A stretch of DNA of 64,000 bases from an uncultured bacterium (lineage in GTDB: Bacteria > Bacillota > Clostridia > Lachnospirales > Lachnospiraceae), in the NCBI GenBank assembly GCA_947574055.1, contig CANPIC010000002.1, forward strand, positions 106,731 through 170,730. The letters run 5' to 3'. Of this stretch, positions 27,827-37,162 are shown in pieces; positions within the stretch are counted from its first letter, which is position 1, and every line of letters starts with the position of its first letter. The notes under the pieces were generated by a model. That model searched no databases, was not told the origin of the DNA, and saw nothing but the letters and a program-made list of their open reading frames with translations. The position numbers and the translations under genes are program-made.

Positions 27827-29749
27827 TTATATATCCAGCTGCGCGTCGGTGGCATGGCGATAGATAAATGCCCGTCTCGGCGGCACTTCTGTCCCCATCA
27901 ACATTCCCGTAACATCGGAGGCCATACGCGCATCCTCGATTTCCACCTGCTTTAGCATCCTTGTCTCCGGATTCAGTGTTGTCTCCCACAGCTGCTGCGC
28001 ATCCATCTCTCCCAAACCTTTGTAACGCTGCAGGGTGAAAGGGCCTTTGTGGCGTTTCCGGTAACGTTCCAGTGCCTTGTCATCATACAGATACTCCTCC
28101 GCCCCTCTGGCCGGCATGGCCTTATACAGGGGCGGCATGGCAATGTATACATGGCCTTCATAGATCAGTTCGGGCATAAACCGGTAAAATAAGGTCAAAA
28201 GCAGTGTGGAAATATGTGCGCCGTCCACATCCGCATCGGCCATGATGATGATTTTATCATAGCGCAGCTTCGCAATATCGAAATCATTGCCATAGCCTTC
28301 CGAAAAGCCGCAGCCAAAGGCATTGATCATCGTTTTTATCTCTGCATTGGCCAGTACTTTATCAATACTGGCCTTCTCCACATTCAGTATTTTGCCGCGG
28401 ATCGGCAGGATCGCCTGATACATCCGGTTACGCGCCGTTTTGGCGCTGCCACCGGCAGAATCCCCCTCCACGATAAAGATTTCACATACGGCGGGGTCAC
28501 GGCTCTCGCAGTTGGCCAGCTTGCCGTTGGAATCAAAGGAAAACTTCTGCTTCGTGAGCATATTGGTTTTCGCCTTCTCTTCCGTCCGGCGAATCTTTGC
28601 CGCTTTTTCCGCGCAGCCAATGATACTTTTCAGCACTTCCAGGTTGCGGTCAAAATAGCGCTGTATCTCCTCGCCCGTCACCTTGGCCACTGCCCTGGCA
28701 GCGTCCTGATTATCCAGCTTGGTCTTGGTCTGGCCTTCAAACCGGGGATCGGGATGTTTGATGGAAATTACCGCGGTCATGCCGTTACGCACATCGGCGC
28801 CGGTAAAGTTGACATCCTTTTCTTTGAGGATGTTCAGTTCTCTGGCATAGCTATTGATGACCGAAGTAAATATGGTCTTAAAGCCGGTGAGATGAGCGCC
28901 GCCCTCTGCATTGTAAATATTGTTGCAAAATCCCAGAATATTCTCATGAAATTCATTCACATATTGAAAAGCAGCCTCTACCGAGATTCCCTCGCTCTCT
29001 CCTTTATAATAAATCACATCATGCACGGCCTCCCGGGAACTGTTCATATCACGGATAAAGCCGGTGATGCCATCCGGCTCGTGAAATTCCAGTATCTCCG
29101 GCGCCTCGCCCCGTCTGTCCTCAAAGACAATGGTAAGCAGCGGGTTGAGGTAGGCAGTCTCATGCAGACGGCTCTTTACCTCATCTTCTTTAAAACGTGT
29201 CCTGTCAAAAATCGTATCGTCCGGCAGGAAAGAGATGCTCGTCCCTGTCTCTTTTGTCTTTCCCACGACCGGCAGCAGGCCGTCTTTTAATTCTGTCACC
29301 GGATTGCCGCGCTCGTAGCTGTCTTCGTAGATGCATCCGTCTCTTTTGACCCGAACAGTCAACCAGGTGGAAAGCGCATTGACAACAGAAGAACCCACAC
29401 CGTGCAGGCCACCGCTGGTCTTGTATACATTGTCATCAAACTTGCCGCCGGCGTGCAGTGTGGTGAACACAAGCCGTTCCGCACTGATACCTTTTTCATG
29501 CATTCCCACCGGGATCCCCCGGCCGTTATCCGAAACGGTGGCAGAGCCGTCCGCATTGAGAGACACCCATATCCGGCTGCAATATCCGGCCAGATGTTCA
29601 TCCACCGCATTGTCTACGATCTCATAGATCAGATGGTTCAGACCCTTTGTGGAGACACTGCCGATGTACATCCCCGGACGCATCCGCACCGCTTCCAGTC
29701 CCTCCAGCACTGTGATACTGGAAGCGTCATAGGTTTCCTTCTTTGCCAT
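27827..29749 (-). CDS. parE: DNA topoisomerase IV subunit B (ParE-like)
   Basis: ATPase subunit of the type II topoisomerase, partner of the next gene. The GHKL ATPase domain shows YEIVDNAVDEHLAGY, SDNGRGIPVGMHEKG and KTSGGLHGVGSSVVNAL. The Toprim domain has EGDSAGGSAK and DADVDGAHI, and QRYKGLGEMDAQQLWETT follows near the C-terminus. The start ATG 29749 is preferred to 29755 because AGAGGG is then seven bases away (640 residues). A promoter lies at 29784-29812. GyrB is the alternative call. Confidence 0.91.
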   Translation of the reverse strand: MAKKETYDASSITVLEGLEAVRMRPGMYIGSVSTKGLNHLIYEIVDNAVDEHLAGYCSRIWVSLNADGSATVSDNGRGIPVGMHEKGISAERLVFTTLHAGGKFDDNVYKTSGGLHGVGSSVVNALSTWLTVRVKRDGCIYEDSYERGNPVTELKDGLLPVVGKTKETGTSISFLPDDTIFDRTRFKEDEVKSRLHETAYLNPLLTIVFEDRRGEAPEILEFHEPDGITGFIRDMNSSREAVHDVIYYKGESEGISVEAAFQYVNEFHENILGFCNNIYNAEGGAHLTGFKTIFTSVINSYARELNILKEKDVNFTGADVRNGMTAVISIKHPDPRFEGQTKTKLDNQDAARAVAKVTGEEIQRYFDRNLEVLKSIIGCAEKAAKIRRTEEKAKTNMLTKQKFSFDSNGKLANCESRDPAVCEIFIVEGDSAGGSAKTARNRMYQAILPIRGKILNVEKASIDKVLANAEIKTMINAFGCGFSEGYGNDFDIAKLRYDKIIIMADADVDGAHISTLLLTLFYRFMPELIYEGHVYIAMPPLYKAMPARGAEEYLYDDKALERYRKRHKGPFTLQRYKGLGEMDAQQLWETTLNPETRMLKQVEIEDARMASDVTGMLMGTEVPPRRAFIYRHATDAQLDI

Positions 29750-29783
29750 GACCATACCCTCTTTTTTAAAATTTATCTTTTAC

Positions 29784-29812
29784 AATATATACCATTGCCG
29801 TGGGTTCGTCAA
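29784..29812 (-). promoter_or_regulatory. Sigma-A-type promoter for parEC
   Basis: On the minus strand TTGACG (29807-29812), 17 bp, then TATATT (29784-29789). It lies 35 bp upstream of the parE start, in the short gap after cobQ. Confidence 0.78.
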
Positions 29813-29852
29813 ATGTTTGTTTGCTTTTTGAACAGAGAAATGGCGTTCTGTC

Positions 29853-31373
29853 TTACGACAGCCCTATCATATGGTAAATGGCTTTGAGATCCGTATGTTC
29901 CCGTACGATATCTGCCAGCATGTCATATTGTCTGTTTTTATAGCTCAGATAATCCATCTGTTTCTTACCATTCCATACCAGTCCCCTGCGATCGAACAGG
30001 AGCTGGAGCAGATTATTACGAAAAGTGCCGGATTCGAAGATACCATGTACATAAGTGCCCATGCAGTTTCCCGACACACAGCCGTCCTGCTGCCCTGTGC
30101 CGTCATCCAGATGTGTGAGCAGGGTAAGCGCGCCGGTCTCCTGCAGGCGCTCCGTGCGGCCCATATGGATTTCATAACCGGTAAAGGTACTGCCGGCAAG
30201 AGCCTGAAAGATCTGGTTCCCCTCAGTGCTGACCGGCAGGATGCGTCCGCAGACCCTGCTGCGCACCTTCATTTCTTCAAAGACGGTCCGCAAAGGCAGC
30301 AGATCCATCCCCTGCATCTTCCCTTCCCATTCGATGCAGTGCGGATCGGAAAGTGTCTGGCCCATCATCTGAAATCCGCCGCAGATCCCCATTAACAGAC
30401 TGGTCCCCTGATGAACCAGTTGTTTGATCTTCTTCTCCATGCCGCTTTCCCGCAGCCAGTACAGATCATGCATGGTATTTTTGGTTCCGGGAAGCAGGAT
30501 CAGATCGGGCGTCCCCAGTTCCCGGAGGGTGGAGATATAACGCAGGGAGACGTTCTCAATATTTTCCAGCGGATTAAAATCCGTAAAATTCGAAAGATGC
30601 GGCAGGCGGATGACCGCAATATCAATCAGTTCCGGCCTGACGCCGGAAAGAAGCCTCTCTGCCATGGAATCTTCATCGTCGATATCCAGTTCCGTATAAG
30701 GGATCACCCCCAGTACGGGAATCCGGCACTTTTCATAAAGCATTCCGATCCCCGGAGTCAGCAGACGCTTCTCTCCCCGGAATTTATTCATGATAAAGCC
30801 TTTTACCCGTCTGCGCTCCGTCTCTTCCAGCAATGCCACTGTCCCATACAACTGGGCAAAGACGCCTCCCCTGTCGATATCACCGATTAACAGTACCGGT
30901 GCATCCACCATTTCCGCCAGGCCCATATTGACAATATCGGATTCCTTCAGATTGATCTCTGCCGGACTGCCGGCGCCTTCTATGACGATGATCCCATATT
31001 TTTCTTTCAGTTTGCGGTAAGCAGCCATGATCTGGGGGATATATTCCTTTTTTCTGCGGAAATATTCTTCGGCTTTCATATTACCGGCCACTTCGCCATT
31101 TAGGATGACTTGCGAAGCGGTCTCGGAACTGGGCTTTAGCAGGATCGGATTCATCGCCACTTCCGGAACGATGCCCGCTGCTTCTGCCTGCATCACCTGG
31201 GCACGTCCCATTTCCAGCCCTTCTGCGGTAATATAAGAGTTTAACGCCATATTCTGTGATTTAAACGGCGCCGCCGAAAAACCATCCTGCACAAGAACCC
31301 GCAAGAGCCCTGCGGTAAACAGACTCTTGCCGACATTGGACATGGTTCCCTGAATCATGATATTCCCCTTCAT
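29853..31373 (-). CDS. cobQ: Cobyric acid synthase
   Basis: Amidates four side chains of adenosylcobyrinic acid a,c-diamide, using glutamine and ATP (CbiP of the anaerobic naming). The N-terminal P-loop is IMIQGTMSNVGKSLFTAGLL; KSQNMALNSYIT and EGAGSPAEINL are typical. The glutaminase-like C-terminal half has LLMGICGGFQMMG (nucleophile Cys) and YVHGIFE. ATG 31373 was chosen because AAGGGG is eight bases upstream; the frame opens at 31382. At about 506 residues it has normal length. It is last in the second cobalamin block, 13 bp after cobD. Confidence 0.96.
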   Translation of the reverse strand: MKGNIMIQGTMSNVGKSLFTAGLLRVLVQDGFSAAPFKSQNMALNSYITAEGLEMGRAQVMQAEAAGIVPEVAMNPILLKPSSETASQVILNGEVAGNMKAEEYFRRKKEYIPQIMAAYRKLKEKYGIIVIEGAGSPAEINLKESDIVNMGLAEMVDAPVLLIGDIDRGGVFAQLYGTVALLEETERRRVKGFIMNKFRGEKRLLTPGIGMLYEKCRIPVLGVIPYTELDIDDEDSMAERLLSGVRPELIDIAVIRLPHLSNFTDFNPLENIENVSLRYISTLRELGTPDLILLPGTKNTMHDLYWLRESGMEKKIKQLVHQGTSLLMGICGGFQMMGQTLSDPHCIEWEGKMQGMDLLPLRTVFEEMKVRSRVCGRILPVSTEGNQIFQALAGSTFTGYEIHMGRTERLQETGALTLLTHLDDGTGQQDGCVSGNCMGTYVHGIFESGTFRNNLLQLLFDRRGLVWNGKKQMDYLSYKNRQYDMLADIVREHTDLKAIYHMIGLS

Positions 31374-31386
31374 TCTCATCACCCCT

Positions 31387-32541
31387 TCATATACTCCCCA
31401 GTTCCCTGAGTAATCTCTCGTTTTCCTTTTGCGTTCTTACCGCAGCACGGTACCAGCCCTGCCCCAGTCCCCGGAAACTGCTGCAGTCTCTGATCAGAAT
31501 CCCCCTTTTTAGCAGTGGCAGATACAGGGATTTATCACTGTAAAAACAGATAAAATTGGCCTGCCCAGGAATCGTGTGAAACCCCATATGAATCAGTCCA
31601 CTTTCCAGCCACTTTCGCTGCGCAGAAATCAGTTCCCTCGATTGACTGATATAGTCATCGCTTTTTTCCGCATCCAATGCAGTCAATCCGGCAAGCTGCG
31701 CCATGCCTGACACATTCCAGCAGGGAAGCTGTATCCGCATCCGTTCTGCCATATCCCGATCCCCACAGAGGCAGTACCCCAGACGCAGTCCCGCCATGGC
31801 ATAAAGTTTGGTAAAGGCTTTCAAAATAATCAGATCCGGATCTGCGCGCAGAAGCGTTCTCTCGAAGCTGTCTGCGCCGCCCGGCCCGTAAGCTACGCCA
31901 TACGCTTCTCTCCCGTATGCCCCGGCAGCCAGTTCCAGAAAACAGGTATCCAGAATCACCCGGATCTTGTTCTGCCTGCAGCGCATAAGGATCTGCTGCA
32001 ACAGACCGGGTGCAATCAGGCGGCCTGTGGGATTGCCGGGACTGCAGAGAAAGAGCAGGGATGTCTCCTGCGTCAGTCTGTCCAGAATTTTCTCTGTGAT
32101 GGCAAAATCATCTGTTTCATCCAGTCTTTCATAGCAGATGTTTGCTCCCGCCGCCAGCAGCGCCCGTTCATATTCCGAAAAGGAGGGAACCGGCAACAGA
32201 CAAAGGGGCGGGGAAGCGCTGCCGCTTTCCTTCTTCCCGGATGCCAAAGCGGCACGCACACCGGCAAAGAGCAGCTCCGATGCACCGTTGCCACAGACGA
32301 TTTGTTCCTGCGGGACCCCATGACAGACAGAAAGTGCCCGTCGCAGCTCGCTGCAGTCCGGATCGGGATACCACTCCCATAAAGCGGTATTTCCTGCCGC
32401 CTTTTCCAGGACATTCCCGATATAAGATGGCAGGCCGAGAGGATTGGTATTCACGGAAAAATCCAGTACAATATCCCGATTGTAGCGATTGCCGCCGTGC
32501 CGCTGTACTGCCGCCGCCTCATTGCGTCTTTGTATCTCCAT
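31387..32541 (-). CDS. cobD: Threonine-phosphate decarboxylase-like PLP enzyme
   Basis: PLP enzyme of the histidinol-phosphate aminotransferase fold, 384 residues. In cobalamin clusters this position and sequence fit CobD, which makes aminopropanol phosphate from threonine phosphate. Visible: RHGGNRYN near the start, DFSVNTNPLGLP, VCGNGASELLF, CSPGNPTGRL, and the PLP lysine in ILKAFTKLYAMAGLRLGY. AGGAGG precedes ATG 32541. It overlaps the cbiC end by 23 bp. A plain aminotransferase is the less likely alternative. Confidence 0.92.
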   Translation of the reverse strand: MEIQRRNEAAAVQRHGGNRYNRDIVLDFSVNTNPLGLPSYIGNVLEKAAGNTALWEWYPDPDCSELRRALSVCHGVPQEQIVCGNGASELLFAGVRAALASGKKESGSASPPLCLLPVPSFSEYERALLAAGANICYERLDETDDFAITEKILDRLTQETSLLFLCSPGNPTGRLIAPGLLQQILMRCRQNKIRVILDTCFLELAAGAYGREAYGVAYGPGGADSFERTLLRADPDLIILKAFTKLYAMAGLRLGYCLCGDRDMAERMRIQLPCWNVSGMAQLAGLTALDAEKSDDYISQSRELISAQRKWLESGLIHMGFHTIPGQANFICFYSDKSLYLPLLKRGILIRDCSSFRGLGQGWYRAAVRTQKENERLLRELGSI

Positions 32542-33196
32542 CCCGTCCTGCCTCCTCTATTTTTCGTCCCGCCGTTTCATACAAAAGCGCATTTATAATT
32601 GCCGCCGCCACGTTGCTGCCCCCTTTTCTTCCTCTGGGGACGATACAGGGAATCCCGGATGCGATCAGCAGTTCCTTTGCCTCCTCCACATGGACAAACC
32701 CCACCGGAGCCCCGATGACGAACCGTGGGCAGATCCTTCCCTCCTGCGCCAGTTCGACCACCCGGATCAGGGCTGTGGGGGCATTGCCGATCACATAAAT
32801 CAAATCTTCGCCAGCCAAAACCGTTTTCTCCATACTGACCATGGCTCTTGTCACCTGTCTTCGGGCCGCCTCCTGCGCCACATCCGCATCCGCCATATGG
32901 CAGATGACATCTCCGCCCAGCTTATGGAGCGCTGCTTTGCTGATGCCGGCCAGCGCCATATTGGTATCGGTGACGATGCGGCTGCCCTGCAACAGTGCTT
33001 TCCTAGCCGTTTCCATAATGTGATCCGAAAAGAAAAGATTGTCCACGTAAGAAAAGTCTGCCGTCGTATGTATGGTCCGCAGGATGACAGATGCATATTC
33101 CGGAGGCAGCCGCTTCCCCATCTGTCCCAGTTCCTCTGTGATGATCCGAAAACTCTCTGCCTCTATCTCTGCCGGTCTGTACTGCTTATGCATCAT
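32519..33196 (-). CDS. cbiC: Cobalt-precorrin-8 methylmutase
   Basis: Moves a methyl group from C-11 to C-12 of the corrin ring, giving cobyrinate. In 225 residues, the catalytic His lies in RTIHTTADFSY. Family segments ALAGISKAALHKLGG, IGNAPTALIRVVEL and GAPVGFVHVEEAKE are present, with PRGRKGGSNVAAAIINALL near the end. The start may be ATG 33196 or 33193, as the second has better spacing from AGGGAG. It lies between cbiB and cobD on one transcript. Confidence 0.95.
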   Translation of the reverse strand: MMHKQYRPAEIEAESFRIITEELGQMGKRLPPEYASVILRTIHTTADFSYVDNLFFSDHIMETARKALLQGSRIVTDTNMALAGISKAALHKLGGDVICHMADADVAQEAARRQVTRAMVSMEKTVLAGEDLIYVIGNAPTALIRVVELAQEGRICPRFVIGAPVGFVHVEEAKELLIASGIPCIVPRGRKGGSNVAAAIINALLYETAGRKIEEAGRDGDTKTQ

Positions 33197-33223
33197 GCTC
33201 TCCCTTCTTTCTGCCTTGATATA

Positions 33224-34498
33224 TTACCAGTTTACCACCATCAGACGGCAGACTGCAAGCAGTGCCAGCATAATCAGCGCTGTCTCATACATCAGAAGGT
33301 TTGCCCGGCGGATATCGTGCCGGCAGGGGGGGCGCAGATCATCGCCTATCCAGGGTTTTGAGACACGTTTTCCGAAATAGCTGGCGTCCCCTGCCAGTCT
33401 GATGCCCAGGATACCAGCGCAAACGCTTTCCGTGTGGGCGGAATTGGGACTTTTATGGTTCCTTTTATCGCGCCTGTATATAAATAACACCTGTTTTATG
33501 TCTGCCTTTTGCAAATGATAACACATTTTTGCACCAACTTTTACTGAATTTTCTATATTTTTCGAATTGTTTGCACAATTATCCGCCGCATAATTGTATG
33601 TTTTATTTGAATTTTCGCAAATATTTAGACAATTATTATTTTGCGCTGTCACTTTCTTTGTTGCGGCTGTTTTCCTTGTGTTCCCCTGCAGCTGTCGCTG
33701 GCAATACCGGCACTCTCCTTTTGCCTGCCATTTACCAGACGCCGGTAAAAGCGCTGGCAGCAGCATCACAAACGCGGTCAGCCTGGCCGGTATGTAATTC
33801 CACACATCGTCCATTCTGGCCGCTGCCTTTCCGAAATATTCAAAAGTATCATTGTGATATCCGACCATCGAATCCATGGTATTTACAGCCTTATACAAAA
33901 AACAGAGCACCGGACCACCCACTGCCATATACAGCATGGGCGCCGTCACTCCGTCCGAAGTATTTTCCGCCACTGTTTCCACCGCGGCCCTTATGATGCC
34001 CTCTTCAGTCAGGTTCTCCGTATCCCGTCCCACGATCCTGGAAAGACGTCTGCGCGCTTCCTCCAGACCAGCAGGTGATCCCGGCACGCTCTCCTGCCCA
34101 TTTTCCTCCGGTGCCAGAGCATGGCAGACTGCCATACTCTCCCTGTACAGACTGCGGGGAGCAATGGCATAATAAAATAAAATACCATCCGTTATCAATC
34201 CTGCAGCAAACGACAGGCCATACGTGAAATACCGCAGCAGCCAGACCACAGTGCCTGTCACCGTCAGAACAATCGCAGTCAGCAAAATACCCCAACAAAA
34301 TTCAGCCCGCGGATTTCGGCTCCCGGGCTGGTATCGTTCGTATGCATGCGGCATCTCTCCGATTCGTTTCCGATGCAGATGCCTGGTCAGAAATGAAATC
34401 AGTCTGCCCATCCAACGTACCGGATGTGGCAGACGATAAGGGTCTCCCAGAAAACAGTCAAGAATAAAACCGATTCCCATTGCATAGATAACATTCAT
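33224..34498 (-). CDS. cbiB: Adenosylcobinamide-phosphate synthase CbiB with an unusual internal insertion
   Basis: Membrane protein that attaches aminopropanol phosphate to adenosylcobyric acid. The family pattern is clear on both sides: ILDCFLGDPYRLPHPVRWMG at the start, AAVETVAENTSDGVTAPMLY, MVGYHNDTFEYFGKAAAR, and RRDKRNHKSPNSAHTESVCA with KPWIGDDLRPPCRHDIRRAN near the end. The protein is 424 residues against a usual 310-330. About residues 256-335 form an extra segment rich in Asn, Lys, Ala and Cys with no match to CbiB, encoded by AT-rich DNA (33494-33733). The frame stays open, so it may still work. AAAGGAG precedes ATG 34498. Confidence 0.92.
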   Translation of the reverse strand: MNVIYAMGIGFILDCFLGDPYRLPHPVRWMGRLISFLTRHLHRKRIGEMPHAYERYQPGSRNPRAEFCWGILLTAIVLTVTGTVVWLLRYFTYGLSFAAGLITDGILFYYAIAPRSLYRESMAVCHALAPEENGQESVPGSPAGLEEARRRLSRIVGRDTENLTEEGIIRAAVETVAENTSDGVTAPMLYMAVGGPVLCFLYKAVNTMDSMVGYHNDTFEYFGKAAARMDDVWNYIPARLTAFVMLLPALLPASGKWQAKGECRYCQRQLQGNTRKTAATKKVTAQNNNCLNICENSNKTYNYAADNCANNSKNIENSVKVGAKMCYHLQKADIKQVLFIYRRDKRNHKSPNSAHTESVCAGILGIRLAGDASYFGKRVSKPWIGDDLRPPCRHDIRRANLLMYETALIMLALLAVCRLMVVNW

Positions 34499-34519
34499 CT
34501 GTCTGCTCCTTTGCCGGAT

Positions 34520-35152
34520 TTATTTGTCATGTTTGTCGGCGCCGGCACCGCCTTTGCCGTGCAGCGTAAGCCTTTGACAGTCCCGCAGTACCAGTTCTTT
34601 TCCTCTGCGCTCCGCCCTGCATACATAACCTTCTCCATTACAGGTATAATACTCATAAAAATCCCCCCTGTTTTCATCCAGACCGGATAAAATGGCCATG
34701 ATCACCCCGCCATGTACCACAAAAGCGGTCCTCTCCGGCATCTCTTCCTGCTCTGTCAGGGATGACAGCGCCTCACGGCACCGCCGCTTAAAATCTTCCG
34801 GATGCTCCCCGGCCGGAAAAGGAGCTGTCTCTCTCTCCGTCAGCCATTTTTGATAGAAAGGGGCCGTCGCCAGTTCCTCGTCATTGTGATTCTCAAACAG
34901 GCCGAAATCACACTCCCGAAATCCTTCCACAATCCGTCTGGCAGTATCCGGATAGAGAATCTGCGCCGTTTCCAGGCAACGCTTCATCGGACTGACATAA
35001 ACCAGATCCACCCGGGGATACAGCCCTGCGCCTGCATTGTCCCGCAGTACCTTACGCCCCGCCTCACATAATCCCTCATCGGTCCTACCGCCAATATACC
35101 GCTGCCTGCGGTTTCCCTCTGTCATGCCATGTCTGATCCAGATAAATTCCAT
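34520..35152 (-). CDS. cobC: Histidine phosphatase family protein, probable alpha-ribazole phosphatase
   Basis: A phosphoglycerate-mutase-like phosphatase of 210 residues. The catalytic RHG motif is WIRHGMTEGNRRQRYIGG at the N-terminus; YVSPMKRCLETAQ, RECDFGLFENHNDEEL and the second His in VVHGGVIMAIL complete the site. In a cobalamin cluster this most likely removes phosphate from alpha-ribazole phosphate or adenosylcobalamin phosphate. The frame opens at 35266, but ATG 35152 has GGGAGG six bases upstream and begins at the domain, so the N-terminal 38 codons are excluded. It is 74 bp after the broken TPR reading frame. Confidence 0.88.
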   Translation of the reverse strand: MEFIWIRHGMTEGNRRQRYIGGRTDEGLCEAGRKVLRDNAGAGLYPRVDLVYVSPMKRCLETAQILYPDTARRIVEGFRECDFGLFENHNDEELATAPFYQKWLTERETAPFPAGEHPEDFKRRCREALSSLTEQEEMPERTAFVVHGGVIMAILSGLDENRGDFYEYYTCNGEGYVCRAERRGKELVLRDCQRLTLHGKGGAGADKHDK

Positions 35153-35225
35153 AATGCCCTCCCGATAATGATAATAATCCACAGCCTCCGGAACGTGTTT
35201 GTACCTATTTTCTGCCTGATGTGCG

Positions 35226-36381
35226 TCACTCTTTTCCGGCAGTCTCCTGCTCCTTTTGCCCGTCATACCTGCTTTGCAGATACGTCAGTTCCAGACGGAT
35301 CTGATTGGTAAACCGGTTCTGCTCACCCAGTTTCTCCCGAAAGATAGCATAGGCCTTTTCATAATAGTCCCGCGCCGTCTCTTGATCGCCGCGAAGTTCA
35401 TATAAAACAGCCATATTGTGGTACGTAATCGCTGTATCCGGGTGCGCCGGACCCAGCACCTTTTCCCTGGCTGCCAGCGCTTTTTGCTGCCAGGAAAATG
35501 CCTGCGTATAGTCTCCCATATTCTGATACAGGCTGGCCATACCAGAATAAGTAACCGCCAGATGTGGATGCCCCGGCTGGAGCACGTTCTGCCGGATCTC
35601 CAGCGCCTTCTGATACCAGGAAAGTGCTTCCTGGTCACGATGCAGGCAGCGACAGGCGGATGCGATGTTGTGATATACGGTTGCTATCCAGATCTTCAAA
35701 AATCAGTACCGGCTGTTTCCCGTTCATCTCCTCTGTGATCTGGTTCGCCATCTTATTCAGGGCAAACATCCACTCACTGGATCGCCTGGCAATCTGTCTC
35801 CTGTAATAAGTCCGTTTTTCCTCACTAAACTTTAAATCTGCTTTAACCTTGACGAAGGCCTGTAGCAATGACGCCAGAAAACCGGGAGACTTTGCCGAAA
35901 TCTCTCCTTCCACTTCCATACCGGCGGTGTCTGTCATGATAGAGGACTGTTCGCCCTCCGTTTTCCAGAAATTCCCCACCACATCCATGGTCATATCATC
36001 CAGACAACAGCCAATGCGATCGGCGATCGTCAGCAACGCATCTCCCATTAGAATCAGCAAATCTACATAAATAGGATTATTCAGATCAAGATCCATCCCA
36101 CACTGAACCGTAAATACCTGATATCCCTCCTCCTGCAACCGGCAAGACATATCATTTAGTTCCGTGCTCTTTCCACATCCCCTGTGCCCCAGAAGCAGAA
36201 AGGTATTTTGCCCGGATGGCATCTTACACGCTTCATAAATATCTTCAATCGGGGATATATAGGCATCCCCTGTACGTACATACATCGTCTTATCATAATA
36301 AAACTGCTCCAGTTCTTCCGCTTTTAAAGGCCCTGGTTTACATGCATTGGGAATATTCAAAATGGTATCGGCAAATTTCAT
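35226..36381 (-). pseudogene. Broken P-loop ATPase / TPR protein (STAND-like remnant)
   Basis: Two overlapping frames look like pieces of one gene. The upstream piece (35635-36381, ATG 36381) is a P-loop ATPase: Walker A GHRGCGKST at 65-73 and Walker B PVLIFEDLD ending at residue 232 (about 35686). It then runs 16 foreign residues to a stop. In another frame (up to 35226) lies a tail of kinesin-light-chain-type TPR repeats (ALSWYQKALEIRQNVL, AFSWQQKALAAREKVLG, ARDYYEKAYAIFREKLG), 42 residues per repeat. The ATPase is cut right after Walker B, so a deletion has probably joined the two parts out of frame. Such ATPase-TPR proteins often sense stress or infection. A promoter is still present upstream. 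It sits inside the cobalamin genes. Confidence 0.75.
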
Positions 36382-36426
36382 CCTGCTCTCCTTTACCCGG
36401 ACTGCTTTGTTTCTTCATCCATAGAA

Positions 36427-36456
36427 AGTATACCGCAACTTGCGTGGTATTGTAAA
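36427..36456 (-). promoter_or_regulatory. Promoter upstream of the ATPase-TPR remnant and cobC-cobQ
   Basis: On the minus strand TTTACA (36451-36456), 18 bp, TATACT (36427-36432). It lies 46 bp before the remnant's ATG. As no terminator or other strong promoter was seen before cobC, it may also drive cobC-cbiB-cbiC-cobD-cobQ. Confidence 0.65.
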
Positions 36457-36505
36457 GCCACGGCAACGGTGCAGACAGACGGCTCTGTACTGCCGTTTTC
36501 CCGCC

Positions 36506-36534
36506 TTGCATCCTGTCCCCGATTGTGCTATTTT
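36506..36534 (+). promoter_or_regulatory. Promoter for the zinc-ribbon membrane protein
   Basis: TTGCAT (36506-36511), 17 bp, TATTTT (36529-36534). The start codon at 36584 has AAGGAGGGG upstream. From 36382 to 36583 only this and the opposing promoter are seen. Confidence 0.55.
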
Positions 36535-36583
36535 ATAAGAAGCGTTATACGCATACATTAATACATAAGGAGGGGAATATCAA

Positions 36584-37162
36584 ATGAGTTCCTATTACAA
36601 ACACACACGTAAGGAAAGCGCGGAAGTGCCATACTCTTTCCGCTGTGAACACTGTATGCAAGACAGCGGTCCGCTGCAGGCTATCATCACGGGGCCGGCA
36701 GCCGAAAAAAACAGCAATTATAATGTTCTGACCCAGCCTGAAACCGAAAAGCTGGAACGACACGCCCATGATAATCTGGTTCGCCATATCCGGAAGATAC
36801 ATGACGATGCCACGCAGAAACAGATTTATTCCGCTGACTTTAAGGATGCCTGCCCGCACTGCCAGAAACCGCAGTCCTGGGCGATCTCCGGTATGCAGAA
36901 TAATCTGTTCAGTACCCCCATCATCATTGTTATCGTCGGTATCATTGTCAGCGCCCTTTGTTATGTGTATACCATTGTTGAACAGACAGACTTCGGGTTT
37001 CCGGTGATTCCCATTGTTTTGGCGATTACGGCTGTCTGCGCCCTGGGCGCGCTGCTCATGAATCTGGCAAAGATCTCTGCCAAAAAGAAAGCCACAGCAG
37101 CCGTTACCCAGAAAAATCTGCCTTCCATCAACTGGGAAGCTGTGCGTCATCTGCTGACCTGA
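36584..37162 (+). CDS. Zinc-ribbon-like two-helix membrane protein, unknown function
   Basis: 192 residues, not assigned to a family. CEHC (21-24) and CPHC (90-93) form a split zinc-ribbon pair separated by a helical, charged segment with several His. Two membrane helices at about 111-131 and 139-160 are followed by a basic tail. It would sit in the membrane with the metal-binding part and tail in the cytoplasm. It lies on the plus strand between two minus-strand cobalamin blocks and overlaps the end of the CobU-like gene by 35 bp, so it was probably inserted here. AAGGAGGGG precedes ATG 36584. Confidence 0.75.
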   Translation: MSSYYKHTRKESAEVPYSFRCEHCMQDSGPLQAIITGPAAEKNSNYNVLTQPETEKLERHAHDNLVRHIRKIHDDATQKQIYSADFKDACPHCQKPQSWAISGMQNNLFSTPIIIVIVGIIVSALCYVYTIVEQTDFGFPVIPIVLAITAVCALGALLMNLAKISAKKKATAAVTQKNLPSINWEAVRHLLT

